From the NCBI RefSeq assembly GCF_000801105.2, contig NC_079514.1, positions 1,674,001-1,738,000 of the forward strand: DNA of 64,000 bases, in the 5' to 3' direction. Source of the DNA: Raphanus sativus. Its lineage: Eukaryota > Streptophyta > Magnoliopsida > Brassicales > Brassicaceae. Positions 12,202 to 23,295 of the stretch are shown here, in pieces (the first letter of the stretch is position 1; every line of letters begins with the position of its first letter). The position numbers were made by a program, and so were the translations under genes. Under the pieces are notes generated by a model, which was not told the origin of the DNA, ran no database searches, and saw only the letters and a list, made by a program, of their open reading frames with translations.

Positions 12202-12230
12202 ACCCGCACAGGGTGCGGTCGGTCACCTAG
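12202..12230 (+). mobile_element. Helitron 3' terminus
   Basis: A hairpin with stem CCGCAC/GTGCGG (12204-12218) is followed 9 bp later by CTAG at 12227-12230 and then a T. This is a textbook Helitron 3' end on the plus strand. It sits two bases from the assembly gap, so the junction with the extensin gene is not resolved. Confidence 0.8.
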
Positions 12231-12231
12231 T

Positions 12232-12331
12232 NNNNNNNNNNNNNNNNNNNNNNNNNNNNNNNNNNNNNNNNNNNNNNNNNNNNNNNNNNNNNNNNNNNNN
12301 NNNNNNNNNNNNNNNNNNNNNNNNNNNNNNN
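12232..12331. other. assembly gap of 100 N
   Basis: Exactly 100 N is a usual placeholder for a gap of unknown size. The missing DNA should contain the leucine-rich-repeat half of the extensin gene, if the locus is intact. Confidence 0.99.
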
Positions 12332-12947
12332 GCCGGTCCACTCTCCACCACCGCCGGTCCACTCTCCTCCACCGCCGGTCCATTCTCCACCACCACCGGG
12401 TGCACTCTCCGCCACCGCCGGTTCACTCTCCGCCACCGCCGGTTCACTCTCCACCACCGCCGGTTCACTCTCCGCCACCACCGGTTCACTCTCCGCCACC
12501 ACCTCCTCCACCAGTTTCACTCTCCACCACCACCGGTTCACTCTCCGCCGCCACCCACCACCACCGGTTCACTCTCCGCCACCTCCAGTCCACTCTCCAC
12601 CGCCACCGGTTCACTCTCCGCCACCTCCAGTCCACTCTCCACCCCCACCGGTTCACTCTCCGCCACCTCCAGTCCACTCTCCACCCCCACCGGTCCACTC
12701 CCCACCACCTCCGCCTGTGTACTCTCCTCCACCACCTGTCTTTTCACCACCACCACCACCACCGGTACATTCCCCGCCGCCACCAGTCCATTCGCCACCT
12801 CCTCCGGTTAACTCGCCGCCGCCACCGGTGGAAAAGAAAGAGTCTCCGCTGGCACAAGCACCAGCTCCAAGTGATGAATTCATCATACCACCCTTCGTCG
12901 GCCACCAATACGCATCGCCACCACCTCCAATGTTCCCCGGCTACTAA
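12332..12947 (+). CDS. pollen LRR-extensin, 3' part (frameshifted in this assembly)
   Basis: This is the C-terminal extensin domain of a leucine-rich-repeat extensin, a cell-wall protein. Repeats of the SPPPPVH/SPPPPVY type run to a unique tail (KKESPLAQAPAPSDEFIIPP) and end in PPPPMFPGY at 12944, with the stop at 12945-12947. Hydroxyproline-glycosylated SPPPP blocks and Tyr residues are the usual cross-linking sites of extensins. By local order it should match Arabidopsis LRX11/PEX4 (At4g33970). The signal peptide and LRR domain are absent because of the N gap. The repeat frame is broken by three single-base insertions at about 12398-12400 (extra G), 12515-12517 (extra T) and 12554-12556 (extra C). 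Together they restore the frame. Assembly errors beside the gap are likelier than true mutations. Confidence 0.75.
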
Positions 12948-13392
12948 TATCCATCAACGAGAGAAGAACCGACTATATAAAAAGCAATTGTATCTTCTTG
13001 AACTAAATTTGTAAAACGAAAGAAGAAGAAGAAGAAAACAATTAATGTATGATAACCGAAACGAACTTGTTACCGATGTCGATTCATTTGTACAATGACA
13101 ACTTCTGATAGTAGATAAAGATTTTAAACTTTCTAAACAAAATTAAATGTCTTCACTCTCTTATTCCAACTAATTACATGTTTTAAATATGATTTGTAGA
13201 CTCTTATCATCTACGATTTGCCATAAAGCAATAAGCGTAATCCTACACTTGTGAATAAGAGTACTCAACGTATATGCAAAGCTTAATCAACTTTGTGGTA
13301 CTTGGAATTAAAAACCTAACGCATTGGTTTTGTTTATTCTTTTGCCTCAAATTAGTTGTACGTAGAGTGACTGTATCTACGTTAACCTTTAA
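12948..13392. other. 3' flank of the extensin gene
   Basis: This is probably 3' UTR and terminator followed by intergenic DNA. A GAAGAAGAAG run at 13020 follows the stop. No further gene is seen. Confidence 0.5.
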
Positions 13393-14087
13393 CTAGGTAA
13401 TAACCCGTGCCTTGCACGGAATGAGATTATTGATTTTTTATCTTTTTAATAGGTATGGGTATTCAAGTATACCCGGGTCGGTTCTTTCGGATATTGGATT
13501 TTCGAGTTTAAAAATTAAGTTCTGTTACGGTATTACAACTGAGTCGGGTTCTTCCGGAGTCGGGTGGATTCGATTTTGATGTAAAAATATAAAAATAACC
13601 GAATAACTAAAGTATCTGAAACATGTTTGGATAATAGTATCCAAAATAACCATATTACACAATTCGGTTCGGATATTTCGTATCCAAACTATCCAAAGGA
13701 ACCAAAAATAACTAAAATTACTCATTAGACACGGTTTTCTGAGTATTTATATCCAAACTATCATATTTTATCCAAAAATACACAAAAATAATTAATATAT
13801 TTATTTTAATCATAATTTTAATTTTTAAAATAATTATACATATAACTATAAATAATATTTTTAAATATTTATTTACATTTTGGATATCTTCAGATACTCA
13901 TTCGGTTCTTGGTTCCGATCGGGTTGAGTACTGGTTCTTCGGATACATCAGTTTAAGATCCATTTGGGTATTTATCCCGGGTATGATCGAGTTCAGGACC
14001 CTGATTTTCAGTCGGTTATTCAGTTTCAGATATTTTTCCCAGCCCTACTTTTTAAGATAAAAAGACATTATGTCTGTTTAATCTTGA
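13393..14087 (-). mobile_element. small Helitron split by a hAT element (tentative)
   Basis: On the minus strand a 3' end is clear: hairpin CCGTGC/GCACGG at about 13405-13419, then CTAG at 13396-13393. A plausible 5' start (TCAAGATTAAACAGACATAATG) lies at 14087, and A/T flank the whole. After removing the hAT insertion at 13450-14047 only about 90 bp of Helitron remain, so it would be a heavily deleted copy. The 3' end is confident and the 5' end is tentative. Confidence 0.5.
13450..14047. mobile_element. hAT-type non-autonomous element (598 bp) with 8-bp target duplication
   Basis: The ends are TAGGTATGGG on the left and CCCAGCCCTA on the right, which are imperfect inverted repeats. The octamer CTTTTTAA flanks both sides (13442-13449 and 14048-14055). 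The interior is rich in GGTTCGGAT-like motifs and encodes nothing. It is inserted in a Helitron remnant. Confidence 0.85.
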
Positions 14088-15100
14088 TATTCGTTCGGTT
14101 TTACGTTATTTTTTCTAACCTACTAAAATATAAATAACATTCTAAATCCATATTTATTTTGTTTTGTTCAGTTGAAATGATCGAGGTTTTTTAATATTCG
14201 GTGATAAACCTAAAACTATTATATTTGTGTGGTTTCATGTAATATGAATTTTTGACGGTTCTTATGACGAACCAATGGTTTCATTTTTTTAATTTCTAAA
14301 TGCTTGCAAAATCAAATAAAATCTAAATAATAGTTTAAGAAAAAAAACATCCAATATTATTTGTATTGTTTGTACAAACAATTTTGGTGACATTTTAAGA
14401 TTCTGTATTTTATATAAGATAATATAATATTATTTGTGTTCTTTGAACTTTCATATATGTTAGACATAATATAAAAGTTTATATTTATATTCATAGAAAT
14501 TAGCTTTTGTTGAGTTTAATAATTCTTTAGTAAATTTGCATAAAAAATTCATAGGCAAAATTTTGTATTACCTTACTCAACCGACTACATTCAATATCTT
14601 CTATATTCATTTTCTGTCTGAATATGATTTAGTAACTTATATAACTTCCTACTCAAGCTAAAAATCATTCTAATTAATTAACTAAATATTTGTATATGCA
14701 TAAGTTTGGAAACGTTATGCATATACAAATAGACAACGCTTTCTATGTAACAATTTTTATAGAAAAGTCAATATAGTGTTTTTATTTATATTATTGAGGT
14801 TAGATTTGTTATAATCTGGTTAATTTATCATTTATTTTGTTTTGGCTTTTTTTATAACATAATTATAGTGTTTTAATTTATATAGTTGCAATATTATTGT
14901 TAATAAGAAAGGAAATGCAAAATTAGATTATGTTAAATAAATATTTTATAAGTTCGTACATTAGATATTTAACATTTTTTTACTGATTTGAGACTTGGTA
15001 AGCAAGACAAATATATTTGTTAACTTTACTCTTTAGTAAATAATAAATGTTATATTTAATAACCAAAAGGGTCATAAATAAAATTTAATAAAAAAATTTA
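14088..15100. other. AT-rich intergenic DNA
   Basis: No gene or clear transposon terminus was found. A palindromic pair (TTGTATATGCATAA and its complement) lies around 14689-14730. Confidence 0.4.
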
Positions 15101-15189
15101 CATGCACAACGTCTTCTTAAGCGGGAAACAAACCAATGTGTTTTACTGCATCTACTCGATATTATTATCATGCAATGTGATCCTGAGCC

Positions 15190-15245
15190 AACGAAGTTCA
15201 ACTAAAATCCACCCATGTCGTGAAGTTCAACTAAATCCACCCATG
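15190..15245. repeat. short tandem duplication
   Basis: The motif GAAGTTCAACTAAATCCACCC occurs twice head to tail with one base difference. It is small and of no evident function. Confidence 0.7.
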
Positions 15246-15519
15246 TCCGAAATTCAAGATTTTCTTGCAGTGTACGTCTATATAGCTTCTTTCTATAACC
15301 TTTTTTTTTTTGAACACGTTTCTTTCTATAACCTTGTTTGACAAAAAGAGAAGAGAATAAACATTATTTGAAGCTGTTATTTCGGTTATGAAATTTCCGC
15401 GAAGAAGAAACACATAATTCAACAGAGACAGACTTGAAGCTGTGGTCGAGAAGGAAGTTCAGTTTGTTTATTTGCTATAACGACATTGTACCTTTGGCCT
15501 CCAATCAAGACCACATGTC

Positions 15520-15714
15520 AGGTGAATAGAGTGACAGAGCAATATAGATATGCTCTTAAGCTCACACAAAGAGAGGTGAACAGAGCTACAGAGTAATGTA
15601 GATATATTTGTATATTTTAGTTTGAGTTCGAGAAGGAAGCGTTGTTTGATAACTCTGTTCAAGTCGGGTGAACAGAGCAATATAGATATGCTCTTAAGCT
15701 CACACAAAAGAGCT
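15520..15714. repeat. direct repeat around GAACAGAGCAATATAG
   Basis: A unit of about 46 bp (it includes TATAGATATGCTCTTAAGC) occurs at about 15522-15568 and 15668-15714, with a degenerate copy between them. The surrounding 15.4-16.0 kb is less AT-rich than its neighbours and looks like worn exon DNA. I could not assign a family. Confidence 0.6.
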
Positions 15715-16055
15715 TGCTTGTTTTTATACATTGCAATCTTCTTAGTTAGGATCAACCAATCTTATGACAGGAATCCACTCGAGCGTCGCATACACACAAG
15801 AGTTCTTATGCATCTACATCTCTTCAACCAGATCAGCAATCCACTCCACGCCATCAAAATCCCTTGCCTGAACAAAAGCAGATAAAACCCGAACGACGGA
15901 GTAGCTATCCCCATATAATATGTATCGAGTTTGTAAAAGAGATCATCGAGACTCGAGAGACAGTCAGCTTAAAGAAGAGTGGCCTGCTTCAATATCAACA
16001 CGAGTTCACCCGACTTGTCCGTAAGTGAAAAGCTTGTGTGATATTTTGTTTGCGT

Positions 16056-16256
16056 CGACAAAGCTTGAAAAAAATTGGTCGTTCTATGTTCCGTGTCATA
16101 TAAGCAAAAAAAAAGAAAGTTAGGCAAAATGTTGCGTTTTTCTTCAAAACGCTCACAGACTGATACGTGGAATGGAGCATTCTCATGCATTCTGGTAAAA
16201 ATAGTTTAAGGAAAACCTTAAAAATGCTTCTCCTTTAATATATTGAGGATTAAAAA
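16056..16256. repeat. direct repeat E1
   Basis: About 200 bp here matches 17789-17990 (shared blocks include GAAAGTTAGGCAA and AATGCTTCTCCTTTAATATA). The two copies flank a Helitron and a transporter gene fragment. The right edge resembles a Helitron 5' end on the minus strand. Confidence 0.75.
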
Positions 16257-16258
16257 GA

Positions 16259-17064
16259 TCTATATTATAATTTATGAAGTGATTTAGCTTATGTGTCATT
16301 TTTTCCATGAATTTAGGGATTTGTTTTTAAATAATAATTATATATATATATATATATTTATTTACTAAGTGATTTAGCTTATTTGCCAACTTTTCCATGA
16401 ATTTAGGAAATATTTTTTAAATAATTTTTATATAGTATATATATATTGTTGTTATCTGGAAAATAATATTTTTATTACAAAAATATTTTAAAAGATAAAT
16501 TTTTGATTATATATATATATATTGTTGTTATCTAGAAAATAATATTTGGGTATATTTATATTAACTAATTGATTATAAATTAATATAATAAATCATCAAA
16601 ACTATATTTTAAAAAAATAATATCTATATATATTTTTTTGTTATCTGAAAATAAATACTTTCTATTATAAAAAGACTAAGACGTAGAATAATTTATAATT
16701 AAATAATAATCAAAAAAAAGTGATTGTGTTTATAATATCATGTTTCCATGATTTTAGATATTTTGCTTATTGTATAATTAAAAATAATGTATAATAAGAT
16801 ATATTATAAGATATATTAGGCTAATTGATTATAAATTAATATAATAAAATCATCAAAATAAAAACATGTTTAAAAAAATTAATAAAAACTTAATTAAAAT
16901 ATTTAAACATGTTTATATATATATATATATATATTCAATGTTGATTTAAACTTTATGTTAAAACATAAATAACTATTTATTATATTGATTTTTGAATTAG
17001 TAAAACATAAACTAATAATTATCAGTAAGTAAATTATGTTCGCATATGCGGACAAAACACCTAG
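16259..17064 (+). mobile_element. non-autonomous Helitron (806 bp)
   Basis: It starts TCTATATTATAATTTATGAAG after an A (16258). It ends with hairpin GTTCGCA/TGCGGAC (17038-17053), then CTAG at 17061-17064 followed by T. The interior is AT-rich with repeated internal blocks (TGATTTAGCTTAT at two places) and (TA)n tracts. It encodes no protein. Confidence 0.88.
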
Positions 17065-17299
17065 TACTAATTAAAAACCGTGTTACAAAAAAACAGATAC
17101 TAATTAAAAACCTAATCAATTATTCCATAATAATACAACTACGTTGACCTAGCACGTACCATTATAACACATGTCGCATTCCCTGCATCTACGTGTTTGG
17201 TCTAATTCATCGAACAACCTGTGGACAAAGCGATCACCATCTTTATAATTATTTTCCCTGATTTTCGGAAATTATTATAGTTTTATTCTTTTTTATTGA

Positions 17300-17655
17300 T
17301 TACAGTAACAGATACATGCCATCAAGCCCGGTTTCTATGGCGGTCTCACTCGTAGCAATGGTTGCTTCGTTTCTCCTCCTCCTCATCGACTCTGACATTG
17401 CTCTCTACGTCAGCACGGGGATGATCGGCATCTTTTCCGGAGCATTGACGTCTCTCTCCGTGACAATGAATGCAGAGCTTTTTGGGACAAAAAACTTTGG
17501 AGTTAACCACAACATTGTTGTCGGAAGCATTCCGATTGGTTCTTTCGGTTTTGGTTTATTTGCAGCAAAAGTTTACCGCGATGGAGCTGCCTTTGACGGA
17601 CGCTTTGACGGAAAGGGTTTTAGGATGTATCGCTTTGACGGAAAGTGTTTTTGAA
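17300..17655 (+). pseudogene. nodulin-like major facilitator transporter, exon fragment
   Basis: Following an AG acceptor near 17308 the frame encodes two hydrophobic segments (MVASFLLLLIDSDIALY and STGMIGIFSGALTSL). It then gives ELFGTKNFGVNHNIVVGSIP and AAKVYRDGAA, the hallmark C-terminal stretch of plant nodulin-like/NFD4-type MFS proteins. After YRDGAA the frame runs into a short tandem duplication (CGCTTTGACGG three times) and a stop. The N-terminal half is missing, so this is a truncated gene copy. It lies between direct repeats E1 and E2, suggesting capture or duplication by a mobile element. Confidence 0.75.
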
Positions 17656-17788
17656 ACAGATTTGGATCTCGAAGGGAGAGTACGATGAGTCGGGTCCATC
17701 CATTATCCACATGAAATGCTTCTAAGTGTTTCTGGTTCGTGGTGGTGAGTTTGGTACGATGAGTTGTGGTTGGTTCTTATCGTTTGAA

Positions 17789-17990
17789 CGCCAAAGCTAT
17801 GAAAAAAAAATCCGTTCTCTTCTTTGTTATTAAAGCAAAAAAGGAAAGAAAGTTAGGCAATAAATGTTACGTTTTTCTTCAAATCGTTCACAGAGTGACA
17901 CGTGGATCCGAGCCTTCTCATGCATTCTTACAAAAATCGTTTAAGGAAAGCCTTAAAAATGCTTCTCCTTTAATATATAGGGGATACTTG
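17789..17990. repeat. direct repeat E2
   Basis: This is the second copy of the repeat at 16056-16256, in the same orientation and about 1.73 kb away. Confidence 0.75.
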
Positions 17991-18892
17991 TATATATATA
18001 TAGCAGGTATATTAGCTGTGTCTGAAACATATAGAGCTTCAAGGAAGTTTCTGTGAGTTCCAACAATAATATTTCGCTCTGACCATACCATAACCATCTC
18101 AAATTATGAAGGACTACAAACAATAACTATCACAGAAAGTGATATCCACATCGGTACCTTGTGCATAAAGTCATATTGTTTCTGTTTTTGACTTTTCACT
18201 TTCCTGTTGATAATATCGTTTGTACCTCTCACAGATAAGTCCTAGCTCTGTTTCTCTTGTTTTTCGGTCTTTAAATCTTGGATCAGATCTAGACTCTGAA
18301 GTCGGAAAGAAAATAGTTAGGGAGGGATCTTATTGGAACTTTGTTTTTTGTTTTTTTTTTGTATTTTGCTTTTTGCTTTTGTTGGAACCTTTTTCAACGT
18401 GATCCATATTTGTCATTTATACTTGACTGTAAATTATCAGTGTATTACATTAATGAGATCTGAGAAGTCACTTCTTTCTACAATAATCAAATAATCAGAA
18501 ATAACCTTCGAACGAAGAAAAAGGCTTGTGCTAAAATTGGCTTTACTAAAAAAATGTGATAATTTAAAAGACCACCATGGATAACAGCGTTTCTTTGTCT
18601 TTATATCAGACCGTATCCACCCTATGTCGCGTCCATGTTCAGTACCCTTCTTCGTGTGGAACTGCAGCTATTGATGGCTTCGGGTCCACATAACTTTTTG
18701 TGTTAAAAAACCCATTTATCCTTAATTACATTATATAAGAATAACATTTTTTTTTGACTTAAGAATAACATTTTTTTGGTAAAAGAATAACATGATACAT
18801 TATATAAGAATAACATGATACAATATATTTCATACATTACAATAAGATAAGAGCACCCTCAATGTAAGCATCTCATATAAATATCTCAACTT
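17991..18892. other. intergenic DNA
   Basis: No supported gene is present. Near 18735-18840 the phrase AAGAATAACAT is repeated several times. Confidence 0.4.
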
Positions 18893-19797
18893 AGAGCATC
18901 TCCAACAAGGAACTTCATTTTAAGGGCCAATGATCCTCAAAATGAAGGTTTGAGGGTGGGTTACTCCAACAAAGATCCTCAAATTTATTTTTAAAATTTT
19001 ATGTAATTTGCATTTCAGTCCCTAACTTTAATATAAATTAACTATCATCATTATATTTTTCATAGATAGATAGTACATACACACTGAAATTATAAAACAT
19101 AATATTTATAAATACAATTTATTATAACACAAAATTACATAAAATAATAATAAAACATAGATTCATTCATAAAAATATAGAAAAATACAAATTACTCATT
19201 ATTGCCATTTCCATAGTATTCCCATATATGATCAATCAACGCATTTCGAAGTAAGAAATGAGCTTCTCGATTTTTTATCTGAAGATTACGAGTTAAAAAC
19301 TGTTGGAATCGAGCATTTTCATTTATTAATATCAGTGTATTGATTATAATTTGTGTAATATATATGTGTGTAATATTTATTGTAAAATATTTAGTCTTGT
19401 ACTTTTGATCTTTAATTTGTAATATATTGTTCAATTTAATAGTAATGTTCTGTGAAATAATAAATAATATTTTTTATTTATTTATTTTATTTTAGTTTTA
19501 ACATACATATATATATATGTATATATATATGTATATAAAAGATATATTTAAAGATTTAAGTGAAATATAGTTACAAGGATTAAAGTAATAAGAAAATTAA
19601 TATTAGTACAAATATATGTAAGTTACAAATTTATAAGGACTAAACTGAAAAGTAAATAGTGTTTTGAGGGCCTGAATAGTGGAATCTCAAATTTGAGGTT
19701 TCACTATTCAAGCCCTCAAAATTTGAGGATTTAAGTGTCTGTTGGAGAGACAAAAACCTTAAAATTTGAGGGTTTGAGGGTCTGTTGGAGATGCTCT
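18893..19797. mobile_element. Harbinger-like (Tourist-type) MITE, 905 bp
   Basis: The ends are exact 15-bp inverted repeats, AGAGCATCTCCAACA at 18893-18907 and its complement at 19783-19797. These termini are typical of PIF/Harbinger MITEs in Brassicaceae. Inside the right end is a strong hairpin (19659-19722), with arms containing TTTTGAGGGC and GCCCTCAAAA. A TTA target copy is present on the left, but the right side reads TTT. Confidence 0.8.
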
Positions 19798-21319
19798 TTA
19801 CAAAAAATCTATTGTTTAAATGATTTAGTTTCTCAAATAATGCAGAAAATTCATTCAAATGTATTTCAAATGATCTCCACAGTGTGAATGAGATAATTTG
19901 AATGTATTTCTCTATTATCCGAGAAATCCAATCATATATATATTTTATTTTATTTTTTTTTGCAAATTGAGAAACTTTCATGAAATATTTACATTAAAAG
20001 TCTTCAAATTTATTTATAATATGAAATCTTCACAAAAACCTCTCAATAATATTATAAATGTTTCATTGGTGGATTTTTGAAAAAATTGAGGAAGCCATTC
20101 TAAAACTTTTTATTTGATTTTTTGTGTGAATTTACCCATTTTAAAGTTCACTAATAAAATATTAGTATAATTTTTATATCTGAAACAAATATTAATATAA
20201 TACTTCATTAAGAGTTTTTGGTGAAAAACTCCTTTGAAAATGCTTAAAAACTAACCACTATGTTTAGGAATAGGTTAAGACTTGAGAATACTTAATCTAA
20301 CATTTACATTCTGACCTAAGTACCCAGGAATTTACTCGCAACACTTTATCCTTTAATTGTACACTTTTTTTTTGGCTTCGTATCTTAATTTCAACAATTA
20401 TTCTCAGAAATATGAAAAGTAAAATTTAATTGATTACGACAGGATTGTTTGTTTAATTTTCAGCCAACTAATTTAATGTGAGATGTTTTTGTCCAAAAAA
20501 AAGAAAAAATTAATGTGAGATGTTTGTGCTGCGTGACTTGTAACTGCATGCGCCTCACACTAGTATATTTTTACTGTCAGTATTATATATTTACTTCGTT
20601 TTATTTTAATTATCGATATAGAATATGTCCGCAGATTAAAAATATTCAAATTTACATATTTTCAAAATAAAAACATCAATATCTATACATCTAAGTATAT
20701 TTTAATCAATAAAAATATATTAAAAATTATTATTAAATTTTTAAATTCTAAAAGATATTTATTTTAAAACGAAAAAATTTACTTTGCAACTATAATTAGA
20801 CTGAAACTAAGGAGTATACATTATAAACATTGTCATGAAAATTGTCATGGTGACTGAGTGTGTGTCAAGTTTTTAAAACTTTATGTTATCTTATGAGCTT
20901 TGTATATATCTATTAACTTTGTTATTGGTAATTAATTAATCACGAGCAAATCACACAGTTTGTTTCTCAAGATCCATAAAGTGTCTGATACAATGGCACA
21001 TCTACAAACAAAGAGGCAATGTCCAAATATTTCATTTAATAAATTGTTGTATCAGCTAAAAAATGTGCGCAGCAAGAGAATAAGATAAGAAAAGACAATG
21101 GCATTACGTACGTTGCATCTCTTCTCCCCAACTCTAAATAATTGAGTGTTGTTCCCATCCGACCCTTCGCTTTCGAGGAGTTAAGAAATTTCACATCCTT
21201 AACTTTTCGTTTTCTAAAATGTAAAAGACAAAGCTGTTCACTCTAACTAAAAACAATACAAACACCAAATCTTAATAGCTAATATCTTTTTATGGAAATT
21301 AATGGTAACTACGCTTCTA
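19798..21319. other. AT-rich intergenic DNA
   Basis: No gene was found. ORFs here are low-complexity. Confidence 0.4.
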
Positions 21320-21587
21320 CTCCCTCTGTTTTTAAATAATACATGTTTTGAGATTTTCACACTTTTTAATAAAACATATTAAAATCTACTTATTAGTGCA
21401 TAGTTTTTTGTTATTTTATATTTCCTATATTTCTAAACCAATAAAATTTCAAGAAATGCAATTAATGTTTTTGAGATTCACAATTATTCATAATTAGTTG
21501 ACAAAAATTACATTGAAAATATGAAAAATACATCTTTTTGAAACAAAAAAAATTTCTAAAACATACATCTTTAAAAAACAGAGGGAG
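21320..21587. mobile_element. Stowaway-type MITE (268 bp)
   Basis: The termini CTCCCTCTGTTTTTAAA and TTTAAAAAACAGAGGGAG are inverted repeats, and TA flanks both ends (21318-21319 and 21588-21589). This is the signature of Tc1/mariner-related Stowaway elements. It is non-coding. Confidence 0.92.
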
Positions 21588-22493
21588 TATATATTAGTTG
21601 GAGGATTGTTTGAAATAAAGTTCAACATTAAAATTGATTTGGATAACTATGATGTTTTTAGTGTACATGTATACATTTAATGATGTAAAAGTTTTCTTAA
21701 AGATACTTTACTTTAAAGATCACGAGATTGAAATTCAGCGGTGAAAAATATGAACGAACCCACGACCGCCATCATTCGTGACAATCTTTGATCTCATACC
21801 ACACATGAAGGATGGTTTTCTTTTCTTGGTGATACGGCCGCATGGTTTATCACAATCTTTTAACCTTAAACGCATTTGTATATGTATGTGTACCACTAAA
21901 GCTCTTTTAAAAATTCTTGTTTTTGTAACAATACAGTAAAAAGTTAATGAAAAATACTCCGTTATTAACTTTTTGGGTTGGATTATTGATAAATACCAAA
22001 TATAATTTTGGGTAAGATTATTGATCAATACCAAATATAATGCAGGGTAAGATTATTGTTCAATTTTTTTTACTTAATATACTATATCTTAATTGCCTAA
22101 AATAATGTGTACGTATATGCAATGCAAACATTCATATTTTCTCAAGGTGTAATGATATAATTTATGATAGTGGAAGGTCTGCAAGATTTTTTTTAATGAT
22201 AATTAAAGGAAGCTGTAAAAGTGAAAATATACAAAATATTTTTTTTTTGAAAAAAGATTATTGAGCTTCGAATGAGATATTTTGTATGAAATAACTAAAA
22301 GAAAATACCCTCTTGATTTTTTTAGAGAATTTTGTTTTTCTCAATTATATGAAAAAGTCCAAGTCCAAACCCAGAAACCCAAGGCATGTCCAAGGATAAT
22401 GGAAGATTGATATAGTAATTAACTGAATAACTTGCCGTGGAGTACTTAAGTACGTATCGTTATCAAGGAGCATGTAATATTTCAAAATTTAAC
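21588..22493. other. intergenic DNA between Stowaway and SINE
   Basis: Apart from a short direct repeat (AATACCAAATATAAT with GGGTAAGATTATTG, twice around 21990-22050) I see nothing assignable. Confidence 0.4.
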
Positions 22494-22644
22494 CAACGCT
22501 GAGTTGGCCTATTGGTAAGGGGTTGCGGCTGTAACTTCCGCTATCCGGGTTCAATTCACGGTGGGAGAAACTATTTACAATGCTTGGGTTTCCGGCAAAG
22601 AGGTGAAATCATCTTTTTTTTAACATGTTCACCAAAAAAAAAAT
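22494..22644 (+). mobile_element. tRNA-derived SINE
   Basis: The 5' part carries RNA polymerase III box A (about 22504-22516, TTGGCCTATTGG) and box B (22547-22557, GGTTCAATTCA) at tRNA-like spacing. The 3' end is an A-rich tail. The heptamer ATTTAAC flanks the element at 22487-22493 and 22645-22651, a plausible target duplication. The tRNA cloverleaf is not complete, so this is not a tRNA gene. Confidence 0.75.
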
Positions 22645-23022
22645 ATTTAACAATTTGGTTGAACATGAAAATTGTTTCGGATGCACGTCTTGTTAACCAA
22701 TTTGAGCATTTGATTATTATATTAGTCTCGAAACTATTTGCTAGATATAATCAAAAGAAATGGAGATCATGAAGAAATAAACTCGACAGAAAACTGCAAA
22801 TCTTATTGACAAAAGAAAAGTAATTTACATAGTTACAAGAATCAACAAAACCGACATCTAAAAGTCTATCCAAATTAAATAAAAAAAAGAGTAAAAGAAA
22901 GAAGCAGAAGAGTTTCATAAAAGAAAGGCTTTGGATCACTTACTGGTTAATTAAAAAAAAAAAAGGTTCCATAAAAGAAGAAAAAAAATTATTCAAGGGA
23001 GAAATCCAAAGAGGAATGGAGA
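22645..23022. other. intergenic DNA
   Basis: Nothing is supported here apart from the flank of the SINE and A-rich tracts. Confidence 0.4.
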
Positions 23023-23295
23023 ATGGTAAGAAGTGGAAATGCCATGGGGAAGGAGAGGCGGAGGAGGCATAGGAGTACGGTGATTGAGGTGTTGCCGCCA
23101 GGCAATCTGGACGGCTTCCGCCACCCGTACGACGAACTCCATTCCTATCTTCAGAAGCTCTATACAAATCTCTATCCTTTTTATCATCATGATTTTCTCT
23201 TTGTTTTAATATTTTTTTTTCGAACTCTATCACTTCATCTTCTTTGTATTTATACCAAGAATCCAAAAGCGTTTATAATTTATCGTTTCTTATGA
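23023..23295 (+). CDS. doubtful small ORF
   Basis: This 90-residue frame has a basic stretch (GKERRRRHRS, residues 9-18), then a moderately complex segment to about residue 50 (TVIEVLPPGNLDGFRHPYDE). It then becomes hydrophobic low-complexity sequence. Only about 23020-23190 has coding-like GC content. The real protein, if any, may be about 50-60 residues before an intron. It lies between the extensin and OST1, where Arabidopsis has a small unknown gene (At4g33960, from memory). I do not recognise a family. Confidence 0.3.
   Translation: MVRSGNAMGKERRRRHRSTVIEVLPPGNLDGFRHPYDELHSYLQKLYTNLYPFYHHDFLFVLIFFFRTLSLHLLCIYTKNPKAFIIYRFL

Noticed and set aside
12223..12886. Valine/glutamate- and arginine/tryptophan-rich minus-strand proteins
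   Set aside because: They are antisense shadows of the extensin SPPPP repeats and partly run through N bases.
16056..17990. LTR retrotransposon with 200-bp LTRs
   Set aside because: The repeats lack TG...CA ends, a primer-binding site and gag/pol sequence, and the interior is a Helitron plus a transporter exon.
22497..22570. tRNA gene
   Set aside because: Box A and box B are present, but there is no acceptor stem pairing and a poly-A tail with target duplication follows, so SINE fits better.
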